Part shown: one piece after another, positions 10,667 through 23,700 of the stretch
Layout of the letters: each line of letters opens with the position of its first letter
Position numbering within the stretch: the stretch's first letter is position 1
Assembly (NCBI RefSeq): GCF_010015445.1
Contig: NC_053115.1
Coordinates: 7,399,576 to 7,463,575, forward strand
DNA from: Perca fluviatilis
Taxonomy: Eukaryota > Chordata > Actinopteri > Perciformes > Percidae
DNA: 64,000 nt
Direction: 5' to 3'
Made by a program: the position numbers and the translations under genes
The notes under the pieces: model-generated
The model's input: only the letters and a program-made list of their open reading frames with translations
Told to the model about the DNA's origin: nothing
Database searches by the model: none

Positions 10667-11264
10667 TCACTTCTTTGTTTAGCTTTTACAGTACAAGCAA
10701 GTTGAGGAACACTGCATTTGATGTTTTACAGTACTGTGTTTTCTTTTCTATTTTGTAGCTAATTATTTAGCTTTGATTCAAATAAATCTATGTTGTGATC
10801 GTACTGTATTGTTTTTCATCAATACATTTCAGGTTATGGTCAATGAATCCACTGTGTCTGTAGTATTCTCTCTACTACTGCAGTACTTTCACAGGGATGT
10901 ATTTACATCTAGTACCATAATGAAACATGTATCACCTATTTTGTACTACAATATTTAAAGATTGTACGAACGATGACCCAGTGAAATTATGGGTAGCTTG
11001 TGTGTGGGTGATCTAAAGTATTGTTTCAATGGTATTTCACAATCAATTTGTCTTTTGAACCAATGATTGTGCAAGTGCAATATTTCTTTAAAGATATAAA
11101 TGCACAATGCAATGTTTTGAACATTGGACAGCCTAGTGATGATCGTTTTGAGTTTTGTGTCTAGAGTTTTGAAAAATTACGTCAAGGTTCTGAAATTCGT
11201 AGCAAAGTGATCGTAGAAACTGTATTTAAAATTAAAATTAAACTAATTAAACTAGTCTCTTGAT

Positions 11265-11390
<126 letters not shown>

Positions 11391-11399
11391 ATCAGACTC

Positions 11400-13200
11400 G
11401 ATGATGGAGACCAACTTATTGATGTACCGTAGTAGGCTTTTTAGGCACGTTGAATAATTTTCTTCAGTAAATCTAACTCTGAGTAGCCTACTTCAGTATT
11501 GGTGATGCTCTGTGAAAGTGGCTTATAATGTTCAAGGTGAAGGGCCACATGATGACATGGCACTATAGGCCACTATTCAAATTCAATATAATCACAAAAA
11601 GCACAAAACAAGTCAAAAAAGTCACTGCACACACTTTTGGGGCTTTTGGGGAAATGTTTAATACCTGGAGACACAAGAAAAACAAACTCCACAAAAAAAA
11701 GAAAAATTAACCTTCACCTGGAAAGACTAAATTTTTTTCTGATTTGTATTTTTTTATTTAAATGGAAAGGGTGCACCCTTTCAGTTTCATTTAAATTACA
11801 GCATATTTACCAAAGAACTTTGCAGCAATACTTAAATAGTTGCACAAATTATGCTTTTTACCCCCAGCAAACACACTGCTAAACAATTAATGCGGTAAGA
11901 ACACAGTGGTGAGTGTTCATCTGCTAGCATCCTGTCCAATTTGTAGTGATATTGTTGCTGTAATATTTCTAATCCTAACTTGTATTGACAGCATATCAGC
12001 AGTCCAATATTTCAATGTTTTAATGAACATGAGGAGTGGACAAAGTCAGGTCAGTGGGACAAAATACAAAAATAACTGATTAATTTTTACTGTAGCTGTG
12101 TGAAGATATTATAGAGACCAAGAAGACCTATGGGACAGAGGCAAAACACAGCCACATTTCCGTCACGCGTTGTTTAAATCTGTCATTTTACGGCTGACAC
12201 AACTTTGGATAGCTATCCCTTGAGATTGTATCGGTGCTCTGATTGACTGGGACCCTCTGTAACAGCGCCACCCAGTGTAATGGCATGGACTGGTAAAATG
12301 TTATTACTCCCTTCCTTTCAGAAGATGGTGCAGTTACTCTACTAAAGTTGTTAAAAGGCTCCAAGACTGGGACGGCCATGTGTTATCAAGGTGTAGCTTC
12401 ATTGAATTACGTTTGGCTGGTCCGATGACACTGGCACGCCACCAAATTAACACAGTAACAGTCTTACAACACGGGCCACTCTGAGAATAATAACTTTCAT
12501 GAAATATTAATGCTTACAGTCATAACTTAAGTGTAATGGAAATGAAATATTGTGCACATTCATGATGTTTTTATGTTTAGACCTCATTCCCTTCTTAATT
12601 CCCCAAATGAGGGAAAGACTTGTGACTGAGTATGAGAACAATACCAAAGTCATCCAAAGACATGCATACTTGGTGAACTGGAGACTTTAAATGAATCACA
12701 TGTACAGGTCTGAATGAATGGGACTGTGTTTATCTATGCACTGTGCTGGACTGTCGACCTGTCTTGTCGGCTGCAGAGGACAGTTTGATAATGTTCAGCA
12801 CACATTAGAAACAGCAGGAATCCCCTAACATCTGTAGTCATACTTGGTGCTGTAGTGTTTAAAAGAATTTATCTATGTAACACAACTGGCAAATTGCTTT
12901 TCATCACATTTTCAAGTATCTAACTGCATTATTGGACCACACATTGTGACGTGATTATTTATAACATTCACGCGGCCATTTACACATAGTCATAATAATT
13001 TGCTACTGTTCCTTCACCTTCTCTTGTCTGCAGGTCAACATCAATGGATTCCCGTGTGTAAACGCGGTTGAAGCTCATGTTTTTGTTGTTGTAAAGTGCG
13101 TGAGCGTGAAGGCTTCATCCTGCGCATTTGAGCAGTGATACAGGAGGTGGGGAGGTGGGGAGGGCCCTCGGGGCGTGCACACCCCTACCGCCTGTGTCAG
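11400..13200. other. Spacer upstream of the Snail-family gene
   Basis: No supported exon is present. The last 250 bases become more GC-rich (13100-13200, with GGGAGGTGGGGAGG-type tracts) and merge with the 5' flank of the snai1-type gene, so the segment probably holds its promoter and distal control elements. Nothing specific can be assigned. Confidence 0.4.
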
Positions 13201-13423
13201 AGTATTTCAGAACAGAGGCCAGTATTTAGTCATTCCGCATGAAAGCCATACACACACTTTCCTGCTCAAGTCCACTCTAACTTGTGGACTATAGGAAGAT
13301 ATTTCTCTGTTTCCTGCGTATCCGAGGACCACGATTTGTTTTACCCTTTTTTATTCTTGTAGACACTGTGCGTCGTGACCACAGGATACTTTTACGCACA
13401 ATTATTTAACACTCACAAGGACA

Positions 13424-15398
13424 ATGCCTCGATCTTTCTTGGTCAAAAATTACTTCGCGAAACAAAAGCCAAACTACAGTGAACTGGAATGTCAGAATGG
13501 TGAGTTGAGGATCTTTTTATTTATTTGTTTATGAATTATGAAATCACAAGTGTTTACGCTTGTGCGCAAACTAACTTAAGCACCTCTTTTTTCTCAAGTG
13601 TAGTTGTGATTGTTTTAGTTAAATGTACCTACATTTTGGAAAAACTGTTTTTACTTTTTGTGCCTGGTTCAGCTACCAACCCGGCTACTCCCCGTTCAAG
13701 TCGGGGCCCGTTAGATGCACTTTCCCCCCTTTCTGCAACCAGACAGAGCTCCATTCATGTTACAAGCCCTTGTGAATACGTGGGAGGAAACGGCCCATGA
13801 AACCTTCCCATGGCTCCAGCTTTTTGCTCAGTAAATGCTGAGAAAAAAACATGAATGTATCACTTAAATGAATACAGGCAGTATAGGTGTAGTTGGTGGA
13901 AGTTTATAAGACCCCTTTTTAAATCGCGCATTTACTGTCTATTGTGCTATAATTTAATCAAATATCATTGGACTTCATATGTACTGTCTGATACTGGCTT
14001 TATGTTTGAACCATCCTCTCCCTTCTGTCTCAGACACTTCACTGGAGAGGTATCATTTTGCTGAGCTCTCATCAGGGGACAACACCTCTACAGCCACCTG
14101 CTTCACAACAGGTCTGGTGTGGGACCTAAGTGTCCTGCCCGCCCTGTACCTGCCCACCTCCCAAACAGAGCCCTCTGCCACCCCAGGCCCCCTAGACCTC
14201 AGCTCCCCTTCCAGCCTGAGCAGCGGCGCCAGCAGTTGTGGAGAGGAGGATGAAGGACGCACCTCAGATCCCCCCAGCCCCGAACCTGTACACACATATG
14301 CCCCTCGCCAGCGGATGAAATGCACCGGCGTTATGCCTATCAGTCCCCCTGAGGAGGAGGAGGAAACAGAGGCCCCCGTCACAGCAGCAAGGCCAGCCTT
14401 TCTCTGCAAACACTGCCCCAAAGAGTACACCAGCCTCGGGGCTCTGAAGATGCACATCCGCTCACACACGCTGCCCTGTGTGTGTACCACCTGTGGAAAG
14501 GCTTTCTCCAGGCCGTGGCTGCTGCGCGGCCACATCCGCACACACACAGGTAAGACCCATGTCTACAACATTACACATTACAACATTACACCTGGATTAC
14601 ATTATTCCTCATCTAATTGCTAAATTTCCACTTTATTGTTGATTCATGAGTGACGAAGTCAGCGTAGGTGTTGCTGTAAAGCTATCAATCTACATTTGAG
14701 TTGCTTTTGAGTCAACAGGTCACTTCTTCATCATTTGGGGTGTGAAGTGGGAGGGTAGGATAGCCATGATAATCAGTTTGATGAGCTCAACACTTGATCA
14801 GCAGACATTATCACACAGGGTAGCCCTCTGTAGACCCTGTGCTCATTGATCACTCATTGTGTTTAATGTCCCAGCAACAATGACTCGTCAGCTAATGATC
14901 TTATCACGGCTGCTGGGGAAGACAGCAGATTGGGGACACAGGAGTGACAAAAGGTTTAAAGAATGCCTGAAGGCTATCACTGAGCACTTTGTACCTGCAA
15001 CAACTTGTTCGCATGCTAATCTCATTTGGCTCTGATTGAATCATGCTAATTCCGTCCGGCTCTGACCCCACCAGCCTACCGTGTGCTTCTTTATTATCTT
15101 CAGAATGTGTGTGAGGTGTTAATAGAATGCTCTTGTGAACTCAGAGACGCTTGACACTATATAAGGGGTGCCAGTTAAGTTATATGACGTGTTTCCTCCC
15201 TTTCTCTGTCCAGGTGAGCGCCCTTTCTCCTGCCCCCACTGCAACCGGGCCTTCGCTGACCGCTCCAACCTGCGGGCTCATCTGCAGACCCATGCTGAGG
15301 TGAAGAAGTACCAGTGTGGCGTCTGCTCTCGCACCTTCAGCCGCATGTCGCTGCTGCAGAAACACAGCTCCTCCGGGTGCAGCTCCTCCATGGTGTGA
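13424..15398 (+). CDS. snai1: Snail-family zinc-finger transcriptional repressor
   Basis: Exons 13424-13499, 14034-14549 and 15214-15398 join in phase 1 at both junctions to give 258 aa. Residues 1-9 (MPRSFLVKN) are the SNAG domain that recruits LSD1/CoREST and HDACs; KPNYSELE follows, as in SNAI1. Residues 95-145 are acidic and Ser/Pro-rich. Four C2H2 fingers follow: C150/C153/H166/H170, C176/C179/H192/H196, then [20 protein letters not shown] and a last finger [19 protein letters not shown] with a CCHC-type end. These bind E-box CANNTG sites and repress E-cadherin-type genes during mesoderm and neural-crest transitions. The three-exon layout with borders inside the fingers is typical of the family. 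There is no SNAI2-specific 'Slug' block and no SNAI3 extra finger, which favours snai1 (probably the teleost snai1a copy). Confidence 0.93.
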
Positions 15399-16705
15399 GA
15401 CACCACAGAGAGAGACAGAGGGTACCCAGTTAGAGCTCAGGGCAGTGGAGGGCTATTGGCCACGGAGAGGGGGTCTACACAAGCCCAGCTGGCCTGTTGA
15501 TGACACGTAAGGCCACAAAGAACATGAAGTGGATTTCTTTAAGAGACCTGGAGGGAATAAATCCTAATTCTGGATTTGACTTTACAAGCCGTTTAGCTTC
15601 TCTGCTCTGTGAAAAAAATACATCTGAGGAGCAGATTTTTTCATCCAATCTAGATTGAGGTCTTGAGGCTGGACCAAATCTGAACTGAGCAATGCTGACA
15701 CTCACTTGATATCAGCCCATTTGTTGCTATTGTGCCCATTCCAAAGACCAAATATGTAGTTAACTCATTGGGGTAAGAGGTGTTCTTTCCTGTCTCTGTC
15801 CTGGTGCTGGCCAGCTCAGGATCATAGCCTAGACACAGCTGCCGAGAGGTAGGGGTGCGTGGGTGGAATAAATCTCTCAGCGTGCCTCAAAACACACACA
15901 CACACACACACACAGACACACACACACACAAAGCAAATGCACACACAGCTGTCCCTGGTACTGTGGTGTAGATAGACGAGGTGCTAACAGGTGCTACAGC
16001 CATGACCTTCGCTGGCTGATAGCAGGTGACTTCTACTGCCCTTGGTTTGCTTAAGAAAAAAGAGGAAGCATGTCATCGCCACAAATTTGGCATCATTAAG
16101 TCTTTTTTCAGCAGTGAGGATCATTTTAAGCCTCTATTTTGTCTACATCCAAACCTTCTCGCTAATCTGATGATTTTCAGAGATAGGAAAAGCCATGCTG
16201 TCATTTTCCAAAGAAGCTTCACTTTGCAGCACTGCTGCAATATGGATGACACTGCAAGCTATGCACTCAAGGTTAACACAGTGTTAATAATATCAGCCAA
16301 AGCCATATTTTGTAACTTAAATGAATTTGTGCCTTGAAATTGTATGCCTTTTGAAACAAAAATGTGCCTTTTTTACCTCAGTTAGTATTTGTCGATTTAA
16401 AATTAACATTGATTGCAGTATTAGTAGAAGTTAGAGCCAACAGTTTGAAATGCAAGAAGGCTGGGACCAAAGATTTTTAAGGTTTACACCATGAAGACAT
16501 GGTTGGCTTATATGTCATCAGAACTCTGTCAATGGACAGTAAAAAGATGAATTTTTTCCCAAACATTTTATGGCAGTGTTTTATAGTGCAATGTGCAGAT
16601 GATGCGTTATTTCAATTTTGTACCATGCTTGTGTGTTCACTTCCATTTCTTGTATGTTGTAACTGATAAATTTCCATTCAATAAAGTAATTTATGTTTAT
16701 TAAAA
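15399..16705 (+). other. snai1: 3' UTR of the snai1-type gene
   Basis: AT-rich tail after the TGA at 15396-15398, ending at an AATAAA at 16680-16685. A (CA)n run lies at 15892-15930. The reading frame at 16026-16337 has no family features and is taken as chance. The extent of 1.3 kb is inferred from the polyadenylation signal. Confidence 0.6.
16680..16685 (+). terminator. snai1: Polyadenylation signal (AATAAA) of the snai1-type gene
   Basis: AATAAA lies about 1.28 kb after the stop codon and is followed by a T-rich tract. It is the most plausible cleavage signal for this transcript. Confidence 0.55.
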
Positions 16706-18325
16706 CTTGCTCTTTCATTGGCATTAGCATTAAAATCCACACTTGTACAGTTTGATCTCTTATACAAACTGATACAAACTGGAAATGGGCGCAGTTGAGA
16801 CGTTGGTCATAAAAGGTCTGTTTGATCATTAACTGGGAGATTTCGGTTCAGCATCTTGATATAAGGTGTGGAGAGTGAACTGACCATTGTGGTGAAGCTG
16901 AATTGCAGATGTGCAGGTGAACACACTGTGTGATGGACGGGAACAACTGATCGCACCTGCTTCCAGTTTCCACCTGCCATCTACGTCTCACTGTCACTGT
17001 GCAAACACTGCTGGATATGTGAATGTGAGTGTGTGTTTGCATGTACCGTGAAAAGAGAACTTGAGTGAAAGTCAACTTCTGTTTTCAATCAATCCCAAGA
17101 TTTAACATTAATTCAGATGTGCTCACTACAGCTCTTAAAATAACCTTAAGGTGAAATTCTAGTAAGCCATATCCGTGATTGTGTGTGTGTGTTTTTTTTT
17201 CCTCCTTAGGGAGAGTATAACATTCTCCTCTTCCTCTGCCTAGACAGTGAGTCATTCTGCACAGGCTGGAGCTGTAGGTTCCCATGGCTCCTCTGCTCTC
17301 AGTCAGTAAGTCAGGCCACTAGTCAGTCAGTCAGTTAGTTGGTGTGCGTGGGCTGAGGCCCAGCCAGGCCAGCACAGAGTGAGGTAAGCTGTTCCACGGC
17401 ACAGTTTCATATTTCTTACTGAGTCAGGGAAATGTACTCACAGTTACCAGCCAGAACGACCACTGCATCATGTAGCAGGGACTCACATCACACACTAAAT
17501 ATCTTATACAGATTCCCAAACATCTGTGCACAAACACCAACCAGGTCCAATATGGAACTAATGTGGGAGTCCCTGATTGTGGTTCCTTTGGCCATTAGGC
17601 TCTCATATCCTACCCAGGATGCTCTTGGATAAAAGGGCTATTAAAATATCAGCTGTTGGAGATTAGTTTAGGCCTATAATTCTGATGATGTCAGCTGGTA
17701 TGTTCTGAGGTGAGGTTGTTAGCTCTGCTAGCAAAGACAATTGGAACAAGTCCCTCATTTAAACTTTACTTTATTCTAAGTTTGCTTTTTCTGATGATTT
17801 TCATCTCCCTAGTTTTTCCCATTACCTTGAGTTTTTACTACAATGATAAGGGTGTTGCAGCTCAAGAATTGGTGAGCAGCTTTTATAATTATTTAATATT
17901 CTATACATCAACATTACAGCACATCTTGCCTTCTACTATCTTTCTAGTCTTTCGAGGTCACCATTGCTACAGAAGCTGCACAGCCTCATTTGGCCAGTAA
18001 AAACTCATACATTCAAATCTTTGCTGCATCACAAGTTACTGTACTTATTTCTGCCTTTTTATAGAGAAATGAAAACACAACACGCTCTCCTTCTTGTTCC
18101 TTGGGGAGAGTGGAGGGCCTGGAACTGAAATCTGAGAGCGTTTTCCTGCTGTGTGCTTTACAGTGCCAGAACACTCACTGTAATTTACCAAAAGTGGCTG
18201 CTATTTATGCCATAAAGCATGTGTTTAACATTCCTGAACCCCACTGTGTTTGTGTATTCCTTGCTCTCTCACTAGCTCGCTCTCTCCCACTCACTCTCTT
18301 GCCTGCCTCTACGACTGTATTTCTA

Positions 18326-18329
<4 letters not shown>

Positions 18330-18363
<34 letters not shown>

Positions 18364-18364
18364 T
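18330..18364. repeat. (GT)n microsatellite
   Basis: Short GT dinucleotide run in the snai1-myh7b spacer. Confidence 0.95.
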
Positions 18365-20089
18365 AGTGAGTGGAAACGGTCCCTACAGAGCAGCAGCCCT
18401 TTCCCTTTTCACAGAAGGATCATCTCTCCCCCTCTGAGACAAGGCCGACAGGAAGTGGGAGTTTACATTGGCCTACTTTACCCAAAAAAAGCAGCCTGGG
18501 TGGAGGAGCTGCAGAGCTCAAATGCTGTTTCTGCTGCTGCTGCCACTGGTGCACTTTGCCACAACCAGCGCCATGTCCCATCCCCCCCATCAGCTGTCCC
18601 AACCATGCCTGCTCTTTTAGCCAAGTTTTCGGGGTAGAGTTGGGTGGCCATGAACTATAGAGTGGCCTTCGGCGCAGCAGCAGTTGGGGCTCATGGCCTG
18701 AGAGACAGGAAGAAGCTGTCAACATCTCATAAACAGGACTCATCCTGCACTCATGACACACAAGACCTGGAGAGAATTCTCCCAGGAAAAGCCTTCAGAC
18801 ACTCACTTTAACTCCAGACTGTGGTTCAGCCTGGTGCGTGTCAGTGACCTGATCAAGATGAACCACAACACAAACATTGAAAATGCATACACCACCTTTC
18901 ACGCTTGTGACCGTCACCTGAGGCTGAGAGTCAGTAGTCATTTTACTGAGAAGTTACAGTCACTTGATAAAAAGCTGATTATCAGCAGTGAACCATCCAA
19001 ATGTGTCCAAAAGTGTGACCTGTTACTTGGGAATTGCAATGTAAGATATAACCTCAACAGTGGGTTGGTGTGACAAGGCAGACATCTGGGGGAATGGAAG
19101 CACAGCCATTCTCGTGCTTTATGTTTAGGAATAGAAACAATGTGCCATTTTGATAGCACTGATCATCCTATCCTCAGCTGTACCCCTCATTCACCAAGAT
19201 TAGCACATCTCAATGTCTGTCACCTTGTTCAAGAGCACTTCATTACTCTCTAGTGTTTTGGTGTTAAGAACGTCTAAAGTTTTGTGGGAGGTCTTGTCCC
19301 TGGTAGATCTTCTGCAGTGTCGTCTCACTCTTAACACAGTAAGATTCAGAGTACTGATGTAAATGAGAGAATGCAGAGCTAATTCCTCTCCGCTGAGCTG
19401 CAAACAGGCCTGAGACACAACCGCTGCATCTGGTAAATAAGAAGGCCAACTGCGGTAACACCACAAGTATGCTTAATGATGGATTTGATCAGGCTGTGGA
19501 GTTGCCCCAAGGCTGGATTGGAGAAGTGGTTGGGTGGGTTAGGGGATGGGGGTAGGGGGGCATATTAAAGAGTAATGAATCACACACTCAGTCACAGGGT
19601 CGCCGGCTATGAATGTGCTCTCTGTTGGTTTTCCTGGAGCCTGGAGTTTACTAACTGATGACGCAGGCTGGACTTGATCAGAGACATGTGTTGCTGTGGA
19701 CTCGATGCCAGTGAGAAGCATAGCCAGCGAGAGGAGAAGGGGGAGAGGTAGAAGGATGGATGGCGCCTGAGCTTTCTGCTTTCCTCTGTGTGTCCTTCTG
19801 GGCTTTGCCTCACACTGGGGCTAGTGCGATTAGAGAGGGGAAGGAGGGAGAAAACAACCCAACTTCTACCCTGGGACAGGAAACGAGAAATTCTTAGAGA
19901 GTATCCTGACCCAGCTTTCTTAACTATCGTTACTCCCAAATTCTTGTGTGGCATCTCAGCGAGCTAAGGAGCAGCACGTCTGCTGAACACAAAAGCAACC
20001 AAAATTGATTTTCTTCCGACCTTAACAGAATGAAAAAAAAGAGGATCATTGTGTGACTCTTTTTAACCAAACAAGACAGTCCACAGCCA

Positions 20090-20700
20090 TGCTAGCAGCT
20101 ATGAGAGGCTGCACTTACAATAGGCAATAGGCAGTGGTGATTTGAGCTCAATGCTAAAAAAATAAATGTCAGTATGCTAACGTGCTTACAGTGACAAAGC
20201 TTACATGCTGATGTTTAGCAGATATGTTTACCATGTTAACCAACGGTTACATGCTGCCAGTCCAACTTGCCGCCAGTCCGACACGCTTCTATTCCGACAT
20301 GCTGCTATTCCCTAACCCTAACCCTAATGGAGAAAAAAAATTGCCGGAGTGGTGGGATGTTTGAAAAAATGGAAGTGCCGCCACTCCGACAATTAGACGT
20401 CAATGTCGGAGTGGGGGTATGTCGGAATGGATGGCGTAACCCTTGCCCAATTTAGTTTAGCATGTTAGCATGCTAAAATTTGTTAATTTGCCCTAAACAC
20501 AAAGTACAGTTGAGGCTGATAGGAATGTCATTACCTCTGCAGGTTTATGGTCTTAAACCAAAGCACAAAAATTAAGGGATCACTAAAGTGATAACAATTC
20601 ATCCTGAGGGAGAAATGGATGTGTGTGCCAAATTCCATGACAATCCAAATAATGGTGGTTGAGATATTTCCCAAATACACACTACAGAAAAAGTCAGAGG
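20090..20700. repeat. Dispersed-repeat DNA with inverted TGTCGGA motifs and a telomere-like triplet
   Basis: Flanks carry CATGTTAGCATGCTAA-type sequence that I associate with dispersed teleost repeats. Between 20250 and 20440, TCCGACA and its complement TGTCGGA occur five times in opposing orientations around CCCTAACCCTAACCCTAA (20310-20327). The segment 20570-20680 looks like another dispersed repeat. No coding potential is seen. Confidence 0.5.
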
Positions 20701-23700
20701 ATCCTCAGCGTCTGTAGGAAACATCCTCTGGACACAATAGCGCCTTTCACACATGCACTGCAAACCTGAAATTATCTAGACGTTACCCAGCTGAGCTGTA
20801 TGTGAAAACACAAATGTCTGAATCATTTGGATTAGACATCAACCACTCTTTACCCTGCCAGCTCTCACATAACAGACCGACATTGCCATCCATAGAGGCA
20901 TGACGCTAGAATGACTAAAAGCAGATAAAATCAGCCCCACATGTTAAACACATACTTAAGACTCCTCTTCACCTGACAATGGAGGTAATATCATATCCAG
21001 TTAACTCTGTTCTTTAAAAGCGAGTGGTGAATAGATTTGTTAATCTATGACAAAGACCATTTTATCATGTAAAACAGCACATTCACCTGTTTGCCGCAAC
21101 GGAATGCACCTGAGCATACTTTCCCATACAAGGTGCAATAGGACGTTGAGTTGTTGCCGAAGGCACTGACATAGTATTATGAAAGAGGTCGTGTAGTTTT
21201 CTGCCAACCTGTCAGGACATGTCATGGTGTAACAGTGTGTAAACAGTATCAGGTGGTACGTATTGTCTCCTCACTTGTTCAAGATTTTGATTTGTTGAAA
21301 CTTAGAAAGCTGTGTGTGAAAAAGAGAAGCACCTACTCGGGCAAGCCAGATCATGCCATGACTAAATGTGTCGCACACGTGAATAGCACTGACAGGAAGA
21401 GGCTTGCTAATTGAGTTATGATCAGTGTATTTTGTGTGTCATTTCCCATGAACAGCTTTACGTGTTCACAGATTCTTAAAGCCACACCAGTGTGAGAGAT
21501 AGAGGTGTCGAGTGTTTCCCATTTGTTCCAATGGAGATCAAAGAAAGTTAAGACGGGAGGTATTGCGCACCACAAACAGATGAATGGCATCAAAACCCTT
21601 CTACAGACAGTAAACACCAATAATCTGCTTCATGTACATACACACTCACTCACACACTGAGTACATACGACAGCTGTCATATTGTCATAGATCACTACAC
21701 ATGCTGTCACACTGTCTACAACATCCCCAGATACAAACATACAGACGTAGGTGAACACACAGGCGTACACACTGAGGAGTGCTCGTCTGTGTGGGAGGCC
21801 TACGCAGCAGCTGGTTATGATGGAAAACACCCGGCACTCCCACCGACACCCCACAAGCCGTCCCTGTCATTGTGATGCACCGGGGAGGGGGGGGGGGGGC
21901 AGCTGATTCCCCAAAGCCTCCAAGGCTCCAGACCTGGGGGAGAGTGGCCTATTCATCAGCGGTCCAGCTTTCAAACAACTCCACCAGTTGATTCTGCACA
22001 GTTGGTTCCCAAACAATAGAAACACACACAGGCAAGCAAGGAAGCAGTCGCGCAATCCCAAATCTATGCACGCACACAGACACATGCACACAGTCCTGCA
22101 CATGTTGAAGCCATTATCCTGTTGCTTGTTAAGTCATTACTCTATAGCTTGTTATTTTCTCAAGCAAGAGAAAGCAATCTATCCACAAAGGAGTGCTGAG
22201 AGATTTGCCACCCGACTGAGCCTTGGGATATGGGAAGTTACCCTGAAATTTGAGGAATGTGGTGAGGTCTGAAACCTAAGGAACAGAGAAAAAAAATCAT
22301 CTTCTAGAACAGCGAAGCTTCTTTCCCGGAGTCTCCAGGTCGTATCTGCAGCCAAGACTGTATGAGATGTCCACAGGGAGGGAGTATTATAGACATTACT
22401 GATGACAGTGCAGAAACGTTTCAGTCCACCAATGGAACATGGAGGAACTGACATAGTCTAAGAGCTTTGACATATTCACGGTGGATCTCAGACATCTGGT
22501 TTCCATTTCCCTCCTCTCCCAAGACAGTGAGTGCTGGCAGCAGGGCTTTTCAATGAAATCGTCTATTCAACTTCCTGTGCTATCAGTTTAGCATAAGTGT
22601 GTGCAGGGTAGTGAAAGCGATGCTCAACACATAGGCAGATAGTAAAATGAACTACACTGCTTTCCTCCAGGGTTTTTTTTCAGCTCCCCACCCCCACGTT
22701 ACCCTCAGGGTTTACTAGCAGGAACACCCCATGAGCAGCCATTTTCACAGCATCCTCTCCACTCCGCTCCACACTAGGAAAAGCTGCGAGCCAGCACACT
22801 CTCACCAAACTGCTAATGAGTGACACATGCCCCCTAGCTCTGCCGCTGACACCTAAGATCAAAGCACTGGAAGAGAAGGGGACTGGTTAAAACATTAAAC
22901 TCGGACCCCTCATCCCAATCCACCTCCTTTTTGACACCCATGCCATATGTCTGAGGGCAGCCAAATGGTGACGCACCTGTCTTTTCTACATTTAACACAA
23001 TCAGTGGTGGTGTGGCTGTCTCGTGCTTCCATTCACAGGACCAATGTCAGGGTGAAGCAATGTGTATTCCAGCTGTGTATGATAAGAGATCAGATAACAT
23101 CATTCAGATATGTTGTGTGAGAGACATGAATGAGACATTGTGCACAGTCAAAACTATTCATCTGAACGCCAGTAGGTGGACAGTCTGGATCAACACTGAA
23201 TCTCTCGCCCCATGATCCCTGCAGTCTTTTTCGTTACATCAATTGCTTCACCCATCTCCAGCTGAAATATTGTCCGAGCAGTTTCCATACTGCTTAAGGG
23301 CGTCAAGAACAGAGCGGGTAGACAGGGAGGGGGGAGGGAGGGGGTGGCCAGGGCAAAGGCAGGAAATCCCAGTGCAGCATGAACTATTTTCCTCCATAGT
23401 TCCACCAGAACAGCTCTTTGTACCACTCCCCCACCCCCCTCTATCAGGCCTCTGTCTCTGACAACCATCCACTGCTGTTCTACAAGGCAACCGCACCACT
23501 ACCACCACTGTGAAAAAAACAATCCAAACCTCTGTCACACACACATGTACGCAGTTCACTCATGGGCTGTTACTCAGCAGTGCTGGGGTTGTGGAGTGAG
23601 GATCAAAGCTTGGGGTTCCCCTCCATCTCAGTCCAAAGTCCCACTGTGGTTAGGCCATAGACAGAGAGGCACCTTATTTTGCACAGAGCCCCCAAATGCC

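Larger units (their letters stand above)
9887..11222. mobile_element. IS630/Tc1-mariner-like DNA transposon, 1.34 kb, internally decayed
   Basis: Inverted ends start CAGTTTTTTACAATCACTTT on the left and, reverse-complemented, CAGTTTCTACGATCACTTTG on the right. They share the stretch TTTTTCAAAACTCTAGACAC. TA dinucleotides flank both ends (9885-9886 and 11223-11224), as expected for the TA target duplication of this superfamily. The only coding trace is a transposase C-terminus at about 10547-10666. A long (TA)n run interrupts the middle. It lies upstream of the TP53INP-type gene. Confidence 0.8.

Noticed and set aside
10275..10670. Overlapping reading frames rich in Ile-Tyr
   Set aside because: They are translations of the (TA)n microsatellite. 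Only the C-terminal stretch resembles a transposase.
13979..14033. Start of a 214-codon frame upstream of snai1 exon 2
   Set aside because: This is intron sequence. The exon starts at 14034 after a CAG acceptor, and the true start with the SNAG domain is at 13424.
18101..18637. 178-codon plus-strand frame
   Set aside because: It includes a GT-repeat-encoded Cys/Val run and a low-complexity tail, with no recognisable domain or splice support.
21351..22103. Several minus-strand frames of 60-90 codons
   Set aside because: They have hydrophobic or Cys-rich composition with no consistent splice sites or family match, so they are taken as chance.
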